Shown: piece after piece, positions 9,825 through 20,404 of the stretch
How the letters are laid out: each line of letters starts with the position of its first letter
Position numbering within the stretch: the first letter of the stretch is position 1
Origin: Pseudomonadota bacterium
Lineage (GTDB): Bacteria; Pseudomonadota; Alphaproteobacteria; Rhizobiales; Xanthobacteraceae
NCBI GenBank assembly: GCA_023388935.1
Contig: JAEWFG010000378.1
Coordinates: forward strand, 1-64,000
DNA length: 64,000 nt
Direction of reading: 5' to 3'
Position numbers and translations under genes: made by a program
The notes under the pieces: generated by a model
What the model was told of the DNA's origin: nothing
The model's database searches: none
Seen by the model: the letters and a program-made list of their open reading frames with translations, nothing else

Positions 9825-10991
9825 ATGCGAGCGCTCGATGCTGCGCGTCTTGCAGTTGCCCTCATGTTGCTCGGCCCCGCTGCTTATGCCGCCGAACCGG
9901 CACACGACATCAAGGGCCTCTATCTCATGACCGACTATCCGGCGGTCACGGTGCGGCCGGGGACCACCACCAACATTTTGCTGCGCCTGCAGGATTATGG
10001 TCTCGCGCCGGACCGTTACCAGCTTTCGGTCGCAGGCGTACCGAGCGGCTGGACTGCGACGCTGCTCGGCGGCGGCCAGCCGGTTGGCGCAGCGATGCCG
10101 GCGCCCGATGGCAGCGTCGCGCTCCAGCTCAGGCTCGACGTTCCCGCCGGCAGCGATCTCAGCGCGCATACACTCACGGTCAAGGCCGAGGGCCAGGGCA
10201 CCAACGCCGAGCTTCCGATCGCGGTGTCACTCGCCAAGGAGTTGCCCGCAAAGCTGACCGTGAAGTCCAGCCTGCCATCGCTTCGCGGCAGCCCGAAATC
10301 GAATTTCGACTACACGCTCTCGATCAAGAACGACTCGGGCCGCAACCTCGTCACCAGTTTCGCCGCCGAAGCGCCGGCCAATTTCGAGACGTCCTTCACC
10401 GAGGCCTATGGCACGCAGGAGCTGTCATCGATCCCGATCGACGCAGGTCAGTCGAAGGACATCAAGCTGAAGGTGCGGCCGCCAAGCACGATCGATGCCG
10501 GTCATTTCCCGGTGAAGGTCACGGTGAAGGCGGAGGACGCGTCGGCCTCGGCCGAGCTTGCGCTCGACGTCGTCGGCGAGCCGCAGCTCCAGGTCTCCGG
10601 CCGCGACGGTCTGTTGAGCGCGCGTGCTGTCGCAGGCAAGCAGAGCTCGATTCCGATCGTGGTGACCAACACGGGCACGGCGCCTGCCGAGAACATTGTG
10701 CTCGCCGGCACCGCGCCGAGCGGCTGGAAGGTGACGTTCGAGCCCGCGACGATCGATCGCCTCGTGCCCGGCAAGGACAGCGAGGTTCAGGCGCTGCTCA
10801 CGCCCAGCGATAAGTCGCTGGCCGGTGATTATCAGGCCACCATCCGTGCCACCTCGAAGGGTGAAAATGCCTCGAGCCAGTTCCGCATTACCGTCGGCAC
10901 GTCCACGGTATGGGGCGTTGCGGGTGCCGGTGTCATCGGCGTCGCGCTGTTGTTGATGCTGGGTGCGGTCGCGAGGTTCGGACGGCGATGA
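9825..10991 (+). CDS. Secreted, membrane-anchored NEW3-domain protein
   Basis: 388 residues. A signal peptide (MRALDAARLAVALMLLG...AYA, cleavage before AEP) is followed by three Ig-like segments of the NEW3/COG1470 type, shown by repeated phrases such as PSGWTATLLGG, TVKAEDASASAELALDV and APSGWKVTFEPATIDRLVPG. A C-terminal helix (AGAGVIGVALLLMLGAVARF) anchors it with a short basic tail inside. The ATG at 9825 has AGGAG eight bases upstream. It overlaps the next ATPase gene by four bases, so it is likely an extracytoplasmic partner of that ABC exporter. Confidence 0.82.
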   Translation: MRALDAARLAVALMLLGPAAYAAEPAHDIKGLYLMTDYPAVTVRPGTTTNILLRLQDYGLAPDRYQLSVAGVPSGWTATLLGGGQPVGAAMPAPDGSVALQLRLDVPAGSDLSAHTLTVKAEGQGTNAELPIAVSLAKELPAKLTVKSSLPSLRGSPKSNFDYTLSIKNDSGRNLVTSFAAEAPANFETSFTEAYGTQELSSIPIDAGQSKDIKLKVRPPSTIDAGHFPVKVTVKAEDASASAELALDVVGEPQLQVSGRDGLLSARAVAGKQSSIPIVVTNTGTAPAENIVLAGTAPSGWKVTFEPATIDRLVPGKDSEVQALLTPSDKSLAGDYQATIRATSKGENASSQFRITVGTSTVWGVAGAGVIGVALLLMLGAVARFGRR

Positions 10992-11963
10992 ACGAGCAAC
11001 AGATCGAAACCAGGAGTCCGCCGCGCGTTCCCGTTATCCGCGCGCACGGCCTGACCAGACGCTACGGTAGCACCGCGGTCGTTGACGGCATCGACCTCGA
11101 GATCGTCCGTGGCGAGGTGTTCGGCCTGCTCGGGCCGAACGGTGCCGGCAAGACCACGACCATCCTGATGATGCTCGGCCTGACCGAGATTTCGTCGGGC
11201 GAGATCAGCGTGCTCGGCTTCAACCCGGCGCGCGAACCGCTCAAGGTCAAGCGTCGCGTCGGCTATCTGCCGGATGCGGTCGGCTTCTACGACCAGCTCT
11301 CGGCCACGGAGAACCTTGCCTACACTGGCAAGCTGATGGGGCTGGCCCGCGCCGAGCGCGCACGGCGGATCGAGCAGGCGCTCTGGCGCGTCGGCCTCGT
11401 GGATGTCGCCTCGAAGCGAGTCGCGACCTTCTCGCGCGGCATGCGGCAGCGATTGGGTTTGGCCGAGATCATCATGAAGCGTGCCGAAATCGCTATCCTC
11501 GACGAGCCGACCTCGGGCCTCGATCCGCAGGCAACCCAGGAATTCCTGGGACTGATCGGGGAGCTGAAGGCTGAAGGCATCACGGTGCTGCTCTCGTCCC
11601 ACATGCTCGACCAGGTGCAGCGCATCTGCGACCGCGTCGCACTATTCAAGGCGAGCCGGATCGTGCTGATGGGGGCGGTGCCCCAACTTGCGGTCAAGGT
11701 GCTCGGTGCTGGTTTCGTCGTGGAAGTCGAGGCCGAAGGGCTCGGCATTGCGCGGCGCCTTGCGATGATCCCCGGCGTGACCCATGTCGAGACGCTAGCC
11801 ACCGATCGGTTCCGCATGACCGCGGAGCGCGACGTGCGGCCGGATGCAGCGCGCGCCGTCGTCGCGGTTGACGGGGCCTTGCGCAAATTGTCGGTCGACG
11901 AGCCGAGCCTGGAGGCGATCTATGCGCGCTATTTCCAGGCCTCATCCACGGGGGACGTGCGTC

Positions 11964-11974
<11 letters not shown>
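10988..11974 (+). CDS. ABC exporter ATP-binding protein (NosF/CcmA-like)
   Basis: 328-residue ATPase with Walker A GPNGAGKTT, Q-loop region YLPDAVGFYDQLS, signature FSRGMRQRLGLA and Walker B IAILDEPTSGLDPQ, typical of ABC-2 exporters such as NosF or drug/lipid exporters. Start at 10988 overlaps the preceding stop as ATGA; the permease start overlaps its own 3' end. The C-terminal 90 residues carry the extra domain common in ABC-2 ATPases. The cargo is unknown. Confidence 0.88.
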
Positions 11975-12926
<952 letters not shown>

Positions 12927-12980
12927 TGTGGTGCCGAACGGAGCCTGTCTGCGAAGTGGCATACACTGGCTGGGAGGCCA

Positions 12981-12995
12981 CGTAACAATGTTACG
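12981..12995. promoter_or_regulatory. Perfect palindrome between convergent genes
   Basis: CGTAACAATGTTACG: six-base arms with a three-base centre. Both flanking genes end here, so it is not obviously a promoter operator; it could be a protein-binding site, or a weak hairpin together with the nearby CTCCCCC...GAGGGAG pairing. Confidence 0.3.
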
Positions 12996-13055
12996 AACAC
13001 GCTGCTCTCCCCCTTTGCGAGGGAGGAAACGGTCAGTGCGTGCGATGATGCACGG

Positions 13056-14611
13056 CTATCGCTTGCCTACCTTCTCCCACAGCCACTTCGCCACCGCGTC
13101 AGGTGACGAATTCGCGTCGTTGCCGCTGGCGCGCAGGTTTGCCTCGCGCATGGTGGCGATGTCGATCTTGCCGAGCAGCGGGTTTAGCGCCGTCTTCAGC
13201 CGTTCGTCACCGGCGCGCTTAGGGGCGAGCAGCAGTATGGCATCGTAGGGCGGAATCGCTCGCCTGGGATCGTCGAGCGCGACGAGATCATATTTCGCGA
13301 TCAGCCCGTCGCTGGTGTAGCCGGCAATCACATCCACCTCGCCGCTGGCGACCGCGGCATACATGAAGTCCGGCTGCATCTGGCGCTGAGCGCGGAACGA
13401 TAAGCCATAGGCCTTTTGCAGCGCCGCCCATTCGGGCCGTGAGAAGAACTCGTAGTCGCCGGCGATCGACATCGTCGATGCGTGCGCGGCCAGATCGGCG
13501 ATGCTGTGGATGCCAAGCGCCTCGGCGCGTTTCTTCGGCATGACCAGGGCGTAGGCATTCTCGAAGCCGAGCTCGCCGAGCAGGGTGATGTTCTCTCTCG
13601 CGAGCGCAGTCTTCAGCTCCGTCAACAGCTCCGCGCGCGGCTTGATGTCGGATCGATGCAGCTGGTTGGCCCAGAGCGTGCCGGAATAATCGACATAGAG
13701 ATCGATATCGCCCGCCTTCAGCGCCTCGAAGATCACGCTCGAGCCGAGGCCCGATCGCGCGGTGGCGGAGAGACCGGCCGCCTGGAGACGGTCGCTGAGC
13801 AAGGCTGACAAAACATATTGCTCGGTGAACGTTTTCGCGCCGACGAAATAGCTCTGCGACGAACGCCCCATCGACGGCATCAACGTCGCGGCGACCAGTG
13901 CCGCGATCCCGATGCTGCCGAGCCCAGTGCGCAGGCGGCTGCGGCGGCGTAAGCCACCCTCGATCAGGCCGAGCAGCTGATCGACGGCGAGCGCCAGCAA
14001 GGCCGATGCGAAGCAGCCAAACAGCACGAACACCCAGTTCTGGGTCTGGAGCCCGGCAAAGATGTAATTGCCGAGGCTGGTCTGTCCGATCGGGGTTGAG
14101 AGCGTCGCGGTGCCGATCACCCACACCGCGGCGGTGCGGATACCCGCCATCATCACCGGCAGCGCCAGCGGCAGTTCGACCATGACGAGCGACTGCCGCG
14201 CGGTCATGCCGACGCCCTTGGCGGCCTCGATTAACGCCGGGTCGATGCCGTTCAATCCGGTGATGCCGTTGCGCAGCACCGGCAGCATCGAATAGAGCGC
14301 CAGCGCCAGCATCGCCGGCAGGAAGCCGAAGGCGGAGAAGGAAACGCCGAACCAGGCGAGCGTCACGGAGGCGGCCAGCAGCAACAGCGGATAGAACAGC
14401 GCGAGCAGCGCCAGCCCCGGTACGGTCTGCACGATGCTCGCAAGCGCGAGCAGGATGGCGCGCGGCGCCGGACGATTGCGCGTCAGGATCGCAAGCGGCA
14501 AGCTGACGGCGAGGCCAAGCGCGAGCGCGGCGAGACTCACCCGCACATGGTTGCCGAGATAGTCCGGGAGATGCGATAGCGCCTCGCCCCAGCGCGGATC
14601 GGTGAAGAGGC

Positions 14612-14615
<4 letters not shown>
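13056..14615 (-). CDS. Fused permease/substrate-binding protein of an osmoprotectant ABC transporter
   Basis: 519 residues. The N-terminal part is a six-helix MetI-type permease (LALASIVQTVPGLALLALFYPLL; GMTARQSLVMVELPLALP is the EAA-like loop). The C-terminal part after about residue 240 is an OpuAC/QAT-type binding domain (VGAKTFTEQYVLSALLSDRL, DIDLYVDYSGTLWANQL, GEVDVIAGYTSDGLI). This arrangement is known for glycine betaine/choline/carnitine systems; the binding domain is displayed in the periplasm at the C-terminus. It overlaps the upstream ATPase as ATGA, so the two genes form a complete transporter. Confidence 0.88.
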
Positions 14616-15379
<764 letters not shown>

Positions 15380-15529
15380 CGGCCTGGAGGGCATCGGGCG
15401 AGGGTTCTTTTGCTTACCCTCGGGGGAGGGCGAAGGGGATGACGAGACCCATGCGTACCACGCTTGGCGGCTTGATTGAACTTGGCCGCGCGAGCGGCTA
15501 AGGCATCGATCCGGGTTTGGAGGGAACAC

Positions 15530-16348
15530 ATGACAACGCCTACGGCGGTGGCGCTGGAAGATGCCAAGGTTGCGTTCCGGCTGGGGGACGGACGGGTCTA
15601 CACGGCGGTGGAGAAGGCGCATCTGACGGTCGCGCAGGGCGAGTTCGTCGCCATTGTCGGCCCGACCGGCTGCGGGAAATCGACATTGCTCAACGTCGCA
15701 GCCGGGTTGCTCAAGCCGGCTGCCGGCAGCGTCAGGATCTTCGACCAGCCGCTCGCAGGGCTGAACCGGGATGCCGGCTACCTGTTTCAGGCCGACGCAC
15801 TGTTCCCGTGGAAGACCGCGCTCGACAATGTCGCGATCGGGCTCGAGATCAAGGGCACGCCGCGTGCCGAGGCGCGGCCGCGGGCGCAGAAATGGCTTAC
15901 GTCCGTGGGCCTCGGCGCCTTCGCCAATCGCTATCCGCACATGCTTTCGGGCGGCCAGCGCAAGCGCGTGGCGCTGGCGCAGGTGCTGATCCGGGATCCA
16001 AAAATCCTCCTGATGGACGAGCCCTTCGGGCCGCTCGATGCACAGACGCGTCAGGTAATGGGCAATCTGCTGCTCGACCTCTGGAACGCCGACCGCAAAG
16101 CCGTGCTGTTCGTGACCCATGATCTTGAAGAGGCGATCGCGCTCGCCGATCGCGTCGTGATCATGTCGGCGGGGCCGTCCTCGCGCATCATCGGCGACTG
16201 GCGTGTGACGCTGCCGCGCCCGCGCGACATCTTCGAGGTGCGGCTGGACAAGGAGTTCCACGCGCTCCACCGCGAGATATGGAGCGTGCTCAAGGATGAG
16301 GTGATGAAGGGCTACGCGCAATCCATCCAAGCGGCGGAGGCGGTCTGA
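15530..16348 (+). CDS. Nitrate/sulfonate/taurine-type ABC transporter ATPase
   Basis: 272 residues, SsuB/TauB-like: Walker A GPTGCGKST, NRDAGYLFQADALFPW around the Q-loop, signature MLSGGQRKRVALAQVL, Walker B ILLMDEPFGPLDAQT and the H-loop FVTHDLEEAIALADRV. Start follows GGAGGGAACAC. It overlaps the permease by one base. The binding protein at 18549 is the probable partner. The substrate could be a sulfonate, nitrate, pyrimidine precursor or riboflavin-like compound; the sequence alone does not decide. Confidence 0.88.
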   Translation: MTTPTAVALEDAKVAFRLGDGRVYTAVEKAHLTVAQGEFVAIVGPTGCGKSTLLNVAAGLLKPAAGSVRIFDQPLAGLNRDAGYLFQADALFPWKTALDNVAIGLEIKGTPRAEARPRAQKWLTSVGLGAFANRYPHMLSGGQRKRVALAQVLIRDPKILLMDEPFGPLDAQTRQVMGNLLLDLWNADRKAVLFVTHDLEEAIALADRVVIMSAGPSSRIIGDWRVTLPRPRDIFEVRLDKEFHALHREIWSVLKDEVMKGYAQSIQAAEAV

Positions 16349-17136
16349 TGTCGCGCGTGACGCTGTTGGCGCTGCAAGTGCTGGTCGCCGTCGTCTGCAT
16401 CGCAATGTGGCAATTGCTGTCGACCGTCCCGGTGTTCGGAAAAATCCTGCTGCCGCCGTTCTTCTTCTCCAATCCGGTCGACGTGTTCAGTCAGATCGTC
16501 AAATGGTTTGTCTCCGGCGTGATCTGGAAGCATCTCGCAATCACGCTCTGGGAATCCATCCTAGCGTTCGTGATCGGCTCGGTCGGCGGCGTCCTGGTTG
16601 GCTTCTGGTTTGCGCGGCAGCCGCTGGTCGCGGCGGTGTTCGACCCTTATGTGAAAATGGCCAACGCGCTGCCGCGTGTGGTGCTCGCACCGATCTTCGC
16701 GCTATGGCTTGGACTCGGCATCTGGTCCAAGGTCGCACTCGGCGTGACGCTGGTGTTCTTCATCGTGTTCTTCAACGTCTATCAGGGCGTCAAGGAGGTC
16801 AGTCGCACCGTGCTCGACAATGGCCGTATGCTCGGCATGAGTGAGCGGCAGTTGATGCAGCACGTCTATTGGCCCTCGGCGCTGTCGTGGATGTTCTCGT
16901 CGCTGCACACCTCGGTCGGCTTCGCCGTGGTCGGCGCGGTCGTCGGCGAATATCTGGGATCGGCGGCTGGGCTTGGCTATCTGATCCAGCAGGCCGAAGG
17001 CGTATTCGACGTCGCCGGCGTGTTTGCCGGCATGTTCGTGCTGTCGGCCTTCGTCATCCTGATCGACTTTGGCGTCACGCTGGCCGAGCGTCGCCTCCTG
17101 GTGTGGCGGCCGACCGCGTCGGATGGGCGCGGCTAG
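16348..17136 (+). CDS. Nitrate/sulfonate/taurine-type ABC transporter permease
   Basis: 262 residues, SsuC/TauC-like, with about six membrane helices. The MetI-type motif region runs DNGRMLGMSERQLMQHVYWP, followed by ALSWMFSSLHTSVGFAVVG and a C-terminal GYLIQQAEGVFDVAGVFAG segment usual for this family. Translationally coupled to the ATPase (TGATG overlap). No binding-protein gene follows directly; the nearest is 1.4 kb downstream beyond a hypothetical gene and a cupin gene. Confidence 0.88.
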   Translation: MSRVTLLALQVLVAVVCIAMWQLLSTVPVFGKILLPPFFFSNPVDVFSQIVKWFVSGVIWKHLAITLWESILAFVIGSVGGVLVGFWFARQPLVAAVFDPYVKMANALPRVVLAPIFALWLGLGIWSKVALGVTLVFFIVFFNVYQGVKEVSRTVLDNGRMLGMSERQLMQHVYWPSALSWMFSSLHTSVGFAVVGAVVGEYLGSAAGLGYLIQQAEGVFDVAGVFAGMFVLSAFVILIDFGVTLAERRLLVWRPTASDGRG

Positions 17137-17325
17137 GACGTGTACGCAAAATGGCGAGATGTCGGCTTGGCCTCTCGGCGGCTTTGCACTTGTGGTGCCG
17201 GTAATTTTCTACCATCTTTCGATCTCGTCAATAGCGGAGCAACGCCTGCGCGAAGTAAGTTGATCAAAACTGGACCTGGACGGGTCCTTCTGCCGTCACT
17301 TGAGGAAATCAAACGGAGGAATGGT

Positions 17326-17853
17326 ATGTCGGTCCCTTCCAAGTTCGAACGCAGCCTCCTCAGCCACGAAGAGTATGAGACGATCCGCCTCACGCACCAT
17401 CCTGCCATTTATGACGTCGAGCTGGCCGAACTTGAAGCCATGCGCCCCCGCTTGCGCAAGATGCGTGACAAGGAGCGAACGCTAGGCCGACAAAGGCAAC
17501 GAGAGGGGCGCGGAAAAGCCGAGGCTCGCGGCGCAAGCTTTCCAGGAACTGCCGAGCATGCATCGGAACGCAAGCAAGTCTTTGCGGCGGCGCTGAAGCG
17601 GCTGAACAATGAGCTCCGGCGTCTTCATAATCTGGCAGCTCGCACCGCACATGTCGAAGCGGCTCGAAAGGCGCTTAAACTGCATCGAGCTGCGAATTTC
17701 ATGACTTATCCTCCCGCCGGAGCAACCGCGGACGAAGGCATGGTCCCGAACGCGAGCACACGTCGAAGAAAGATCATTACAGGCGCAAAAATCGGACGAG
17801 TGTCGCAAGCGACGAAGGTCGCGCAGGCGATACGCGACGCGCGAGGCACGTGA
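17326..17853 (+). CDS. Hypothetical basic protein
   Basis: 175 residues, not recognised. It is highly basic and rich in Arg, Lys and Ala, with long helical, charged stretches (ELEAMRPRLRKMRDKERTLG, LKRLNNELRRLHNLAARTAH) and no signal peptide or membrane segment. The ATG at 17326 has CGGAGGA five bases upstream; the open frame continues further upstream without RBS support. The gap before it, 17137-17325, is AT-richer and could hold its promoter. Composition would fit a nucleic-acid-associated protein, but that is only a guess. Confidence 0.6.
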   Translation: MSVPSKFERSLLSHEEYETIRLTHHPAIYDVELAELEAMRPRLRKMRDKERTLGRQRQREGRGKAEARGASFPGTAEHASERKQVFAAALKRLNNELRRLHNLAARTAHVEAARKALKLHRAANFMTYPPAGATADEGMVPNASTRRRKIITGAKIGRVSQATKVAQAIRDARGT

Positions 17854-17960
17854 GCCTCTTTCCCGAATGACACGCCCTACGCGCGACGAGTGTTGATTGA
17901 GACGATGTGAGCCGAGGAGCTCGGTCCACCTCCCCACTGGGAGAGGTGGATACCTAACCT

Positions 17961-18410
17961 TCAGTCCAAGAGCTTGACGTCGTCAGGTGCCTGCGGCGGC
18001 GTCTTGATTGCGATCGCCTTGACCTGTCCGCTGATCGACTTGGTGCCGCCATGCGGCGTGCCCTTCGGAATGATGACGAGATCGCCCGGCTTCACCGTCA
18101 CCTCCTTGTCGCCGAGCCAGATCGTCCCGGTCCCGTCCAGGATATACTGGATCTCGTTGGTGTTGGGATGCAGGTGCTTGGGCACATTGCCGACCTGGAT
18201 CGACACGGTCGCGCCATCGGCGGTCATGAACGTCTTGGAGCGGTAGCCGACCTTGTTGGCGGGGCCCAGCGCGTCGCCTTCCATCTCACCGGGATGGATG
18301 ATCTGTGCGGTGATGCTCTCGGCTGCCCACGCAGGTTGCAGCAGGTAGGTCGCGCCGCATCCGGCGGCAAAGGCGGTGGCCAGAGCGAATCCGGCAGTGA
18401 AGCGATTCAT
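17961..18410 (-). CDS. Exported cupin-domain protein
   Basis: 149 residues. An N-terminal signal segment (MNRFTAGFALATAFAAGC...AWA) precedes a single cupin barrel. Metal ligands are visible in VPKHLHPNTNEIQYILDG (His, His, Glu) and IPKGTPHGG (second-motif His). Small periplasmic cupins of this kind bind a metal and may be dioxygenases or sensors; the substrate is unknown. It is transcribed away from the binding-protein gene at 18549, sharing a 138-base divergent region, so joint regulation is possible. Confidence 0.8.
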   Translation of the reverse strand: MNRFTAGFALATAFAAGCGATYLLQPAWAAESITAQIIHPGEMEGDALGPANKVGYRSKTFMTADGATVSIQVGNVPKHLHPNTNEIQYILDGTGTIWLGDKEVTVKPGDLVIIPKGTPHGGTKSISGQVKAIAIKTPPQAPDDVKLLD

Positions 18411-18548
18411 GGATAGTCCTCCCGATCACGAGTTTGTTGTTGTGCTGCTATGCTATTGCGTCGAAAGACCGATGAACAGTGCCTTGGGTTGCGCTTCTCA
18501 AGCCAGTTTCGCTGCTCTATGGTGCCGCCAGCCGAACGGAGGAAACCA

Positions 18549-19577
18549 ATGAAGAACACGATTGCCAGGCTCGCCGGAGCGCTGCTCGCGCTGACGCTCA
18601 CGACCGGTCTTGCCGCGGCGCAAAGCAAGGTCACCATTGCGGTCGGCGGCGGGGCCTGCCTGTGCTATTTGCCGACGGTACTGGCAAAGCAGCTCGGCGA
18701 GTACGAAAAGGCCGGCCTCAATGTCGAGCTCGTGGACCTCAAGGGCGGCTCGGACGCGCTCAAGGCCGTGCTCGGCGGCAGCGCCGATGTGGTCTCCGGC
18801 TATTTCGACCATTGCGTCAACCTCGCGGCCAAGAAGCAGGAGCTCCAGGCCTTCGTAGTCTATGACCGCTATCCCGGCCTCGTTCTGGTCGTCGCGCCGT
18901 CGCGGACCAATGACATCAAGTCGGTCAAGGACCTTGCCGGCAAGAAGGTCGGCGTCAGCGCGCCTGGCTCTTCCACCGACTTCTTCCTGAAATATCTCCT
19001 CAAGAAGAACGGGCTCGATCCCGCCGGTACCGCCGTGATCGGCGTCGGCCTTGGCGCGACCGCGGTCGCCGCGATGGAGCAGGGGCAGCTCGACGCGGCC
19101 GTGATGCTCGATCCCTCGGTCACCGTGCTCCAGGGCAGCCACAAGGATTTGCGCATCCTCAGCGACACCCGTACCCAGAAGGATACGCTCGAGACGTTCG
19201 GTGGCGAATATCCGGGCGGCGCGCTGTACTCGACCGCGGCCTGGGTCAACGGTCACGAAAAGGAGACGCAGGCGCTCACCAATGCGATCCTGGGCACGCT
19301 CGCCTGGATCCATTCGCATTCGCCCGAAGAGATCATGGCGAAGATGCCGGAGGAGATGGTCGGCAAGAACAAGGACCTCTATCTCGCTGCGTTGAAGAAC
19401 ACGATCCCGATGTTCTCCGAAACCGGCAAGATGGACCCTAAGGGCGCCGATGCCGTGCTTGCGGTGTTCAGCGTCGGCTCGCCTGAGGTGGCCAACGCCA
19501 AGATCGATGTCAGCAAGACCTTCACCAACAAGTTCGTCGACCAGGCCAAGAAGACCACGGGCATGAACGCCAAATAG
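18549..19577 (+). CDS. NMT1/SsuA-like ABC transporter substrate-binding protein
   Basis: 342-residue periplasmic binding protein. Signal peptide ends LAAAQ; the mature part starts VTIAVGGGACLCYLPTVLAK and has GLNVELVDLKGGSDALKAVL, the usual first-lobe pattern of nitrate/sulfonate/thiamine-precursor binders. SVKDLAGKKVGVSAPGSSTD begins the second lobe. The Cys-Leu-Cys in the first strand is unusual for the family. GGAGGAAACCA precedes the ATG. It is probably the partner of the ATPase and permease at 15530-17136. Confidence 0.85.
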   Translation: MKNTIARLAGALLALTLTTGLAAAQSKVTIAVGGGACLCYLPTVLAKQLGEYEKAGLNVELVDLKGGSDALKAVLGGSADVVSGYFDHCVNLAAKKQELQAFVVYDRYPGLVLVVAPSRTNDIKSVKDLAGKKVGVSAPGSSTDFFLKYLLKKNGLDPAGTAVIGVGLGATAVAAMEQGQLDAAVMLDPSVTVLQGSHKDLRILSDTRTQKDTLETFGGEYPGGALYSTAAWVNGHEKETQALTNAILGTLAWIHSHSPEEIMAKMPEEMVGKNKDLYLAALKNTIPMFSETGKMDPKGADAVLAVFSVGSPEVANAKIDVSKTFTNKFVDQAKKTTGMNAK

Positions 19578-19606
19578 CTGACGCGAAGGCGTGGTAATCA
19601 GGCGTC

Positions 19607-20311
19607 ATGACGTCACCGATCATTCATCGCGTCACGACGCTTGATCTTGCGGTGCGCCCGATCGTCTGGCCGTTCGCCGAGGAGCGGCGTGCCGAGATCG
19701 CGGCGCATTTCGCCGAGAAGCAGCGGGAGCGGCCGAGAATCTGGAACGGTCGCGTCCTGCTCGGGCGCGATGCCGTGTTCACGGACGGCCATCTTGCCGC
19801 GACCTATTTCGAAACCGATTTCGCGAGCTTCCTCGCCTGGCGCGACTGGGGCTTTCCCGATCCGGCCGTGTTCAACGGATTTGGCATGGGCGCCCTGCGC
19901 GCCTCCGACGGCGCCTTCATCATGGGCGAGATGGCACAGCATACTGCCAATGCGGGGCGCATCTATTTTCCCTCCGGCACGCCCGACCTCGAAGATGTCA
20001 TGGATGGCGCGCTCGACATTCCCGGCAGCGTCGTGCGCGAAATTGGGGAGGAGACCGGCCTGACGGCGGACGACTACCGGGTCGAGCCGGATTGGCACTG
20101 TGTTGCAACAGGCCCGGCGATTGCAATGATCAGGGTCCTCAACCTGAATATGCCGGGCGAGGTGGCCCGTGCCCGGATCGAAGCCAATCTCGCGCGCGAG
20201 ATCGAACCCGAATTGTCAGCCATTCATCTCGTGCGCGAGATGAGCGATCTCACGCCATCCATGCCGCGATTTGTCACGGCCTTCGTCGAGCGACAGTTCA
20301 CTTCGCGCTGA
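19607..20311 (+). CDS. NUDIX hydrolase
   Basis: 234 residues. The core of the Nudix box is REIGEETGLT at about residues 146-155, giving the Mg-binding glutamates for cleavage of nucleoside-diphosphate derivatives. The preceding part, GALDIPGSVV, lacks the usual glutamate of GX5EX7REUXEEXGU, so the box is slightly degenerate. The N-terminal 110 residues form an accessory region (AERRAEIAAHFAEKQRERP) of unknown role. It is 29 bases after the binding-protein stop; no clear functional link. Confidence 0.75.
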   Translation: MTSPIIHRVTTLDLAVRPIVWPFAEERRAEIAAHFAEKQRERPRIWNGRVLLGRDAVFTDGHLAATYFETDFASFLAWRDWGFPDPAVFNGFGMGALRASDGAFIMGEMAQHTANAGRIYFPSGTPDLEDVMDGALDIPGSVVREIGEETGLTADDYRVEPDWHCVATGPAIAMIRVLNLNMPGEVARARIEANLAREIEPELSAIHLVREMSDLTPSMPRFVTAFVERQFTSR

Positions 20312-20321
20312 TGCACGAGGC

Positions 20322-20353
20322 TTGACATCGCAGAGCCCAGCCCATGTGATGGG
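20322..20353 (+). promoter_or_regulatory. Candidate promoter with operator-like dyad for the LIV-type operon
   Basis: TTGACA (20322-20327), 17 bases, TGTGAT (20345-20350). A perfect dyad GCCCAT-GTG-ATGGGC (20339-20353) overlaps the -10 hexamer, as expected for a repressor site. An A-rich leader and AGGGAGG precede the start at 20405. The dyad could alternatively be a weak terminator for the preceding gene. Confidence 0.45.
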
Positions 20354-20404
20354 CAAAAAGAAAAACAAAAAGAATGCAATGCACAATCGTCCAGGGAGGT
20401 TTTG

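Noticed and set aside
8069..9865. 598-codon minus-strand frame
   Set aside because: Antisense to the sulfatase gene, which has clear motifs; the minus frame has none.
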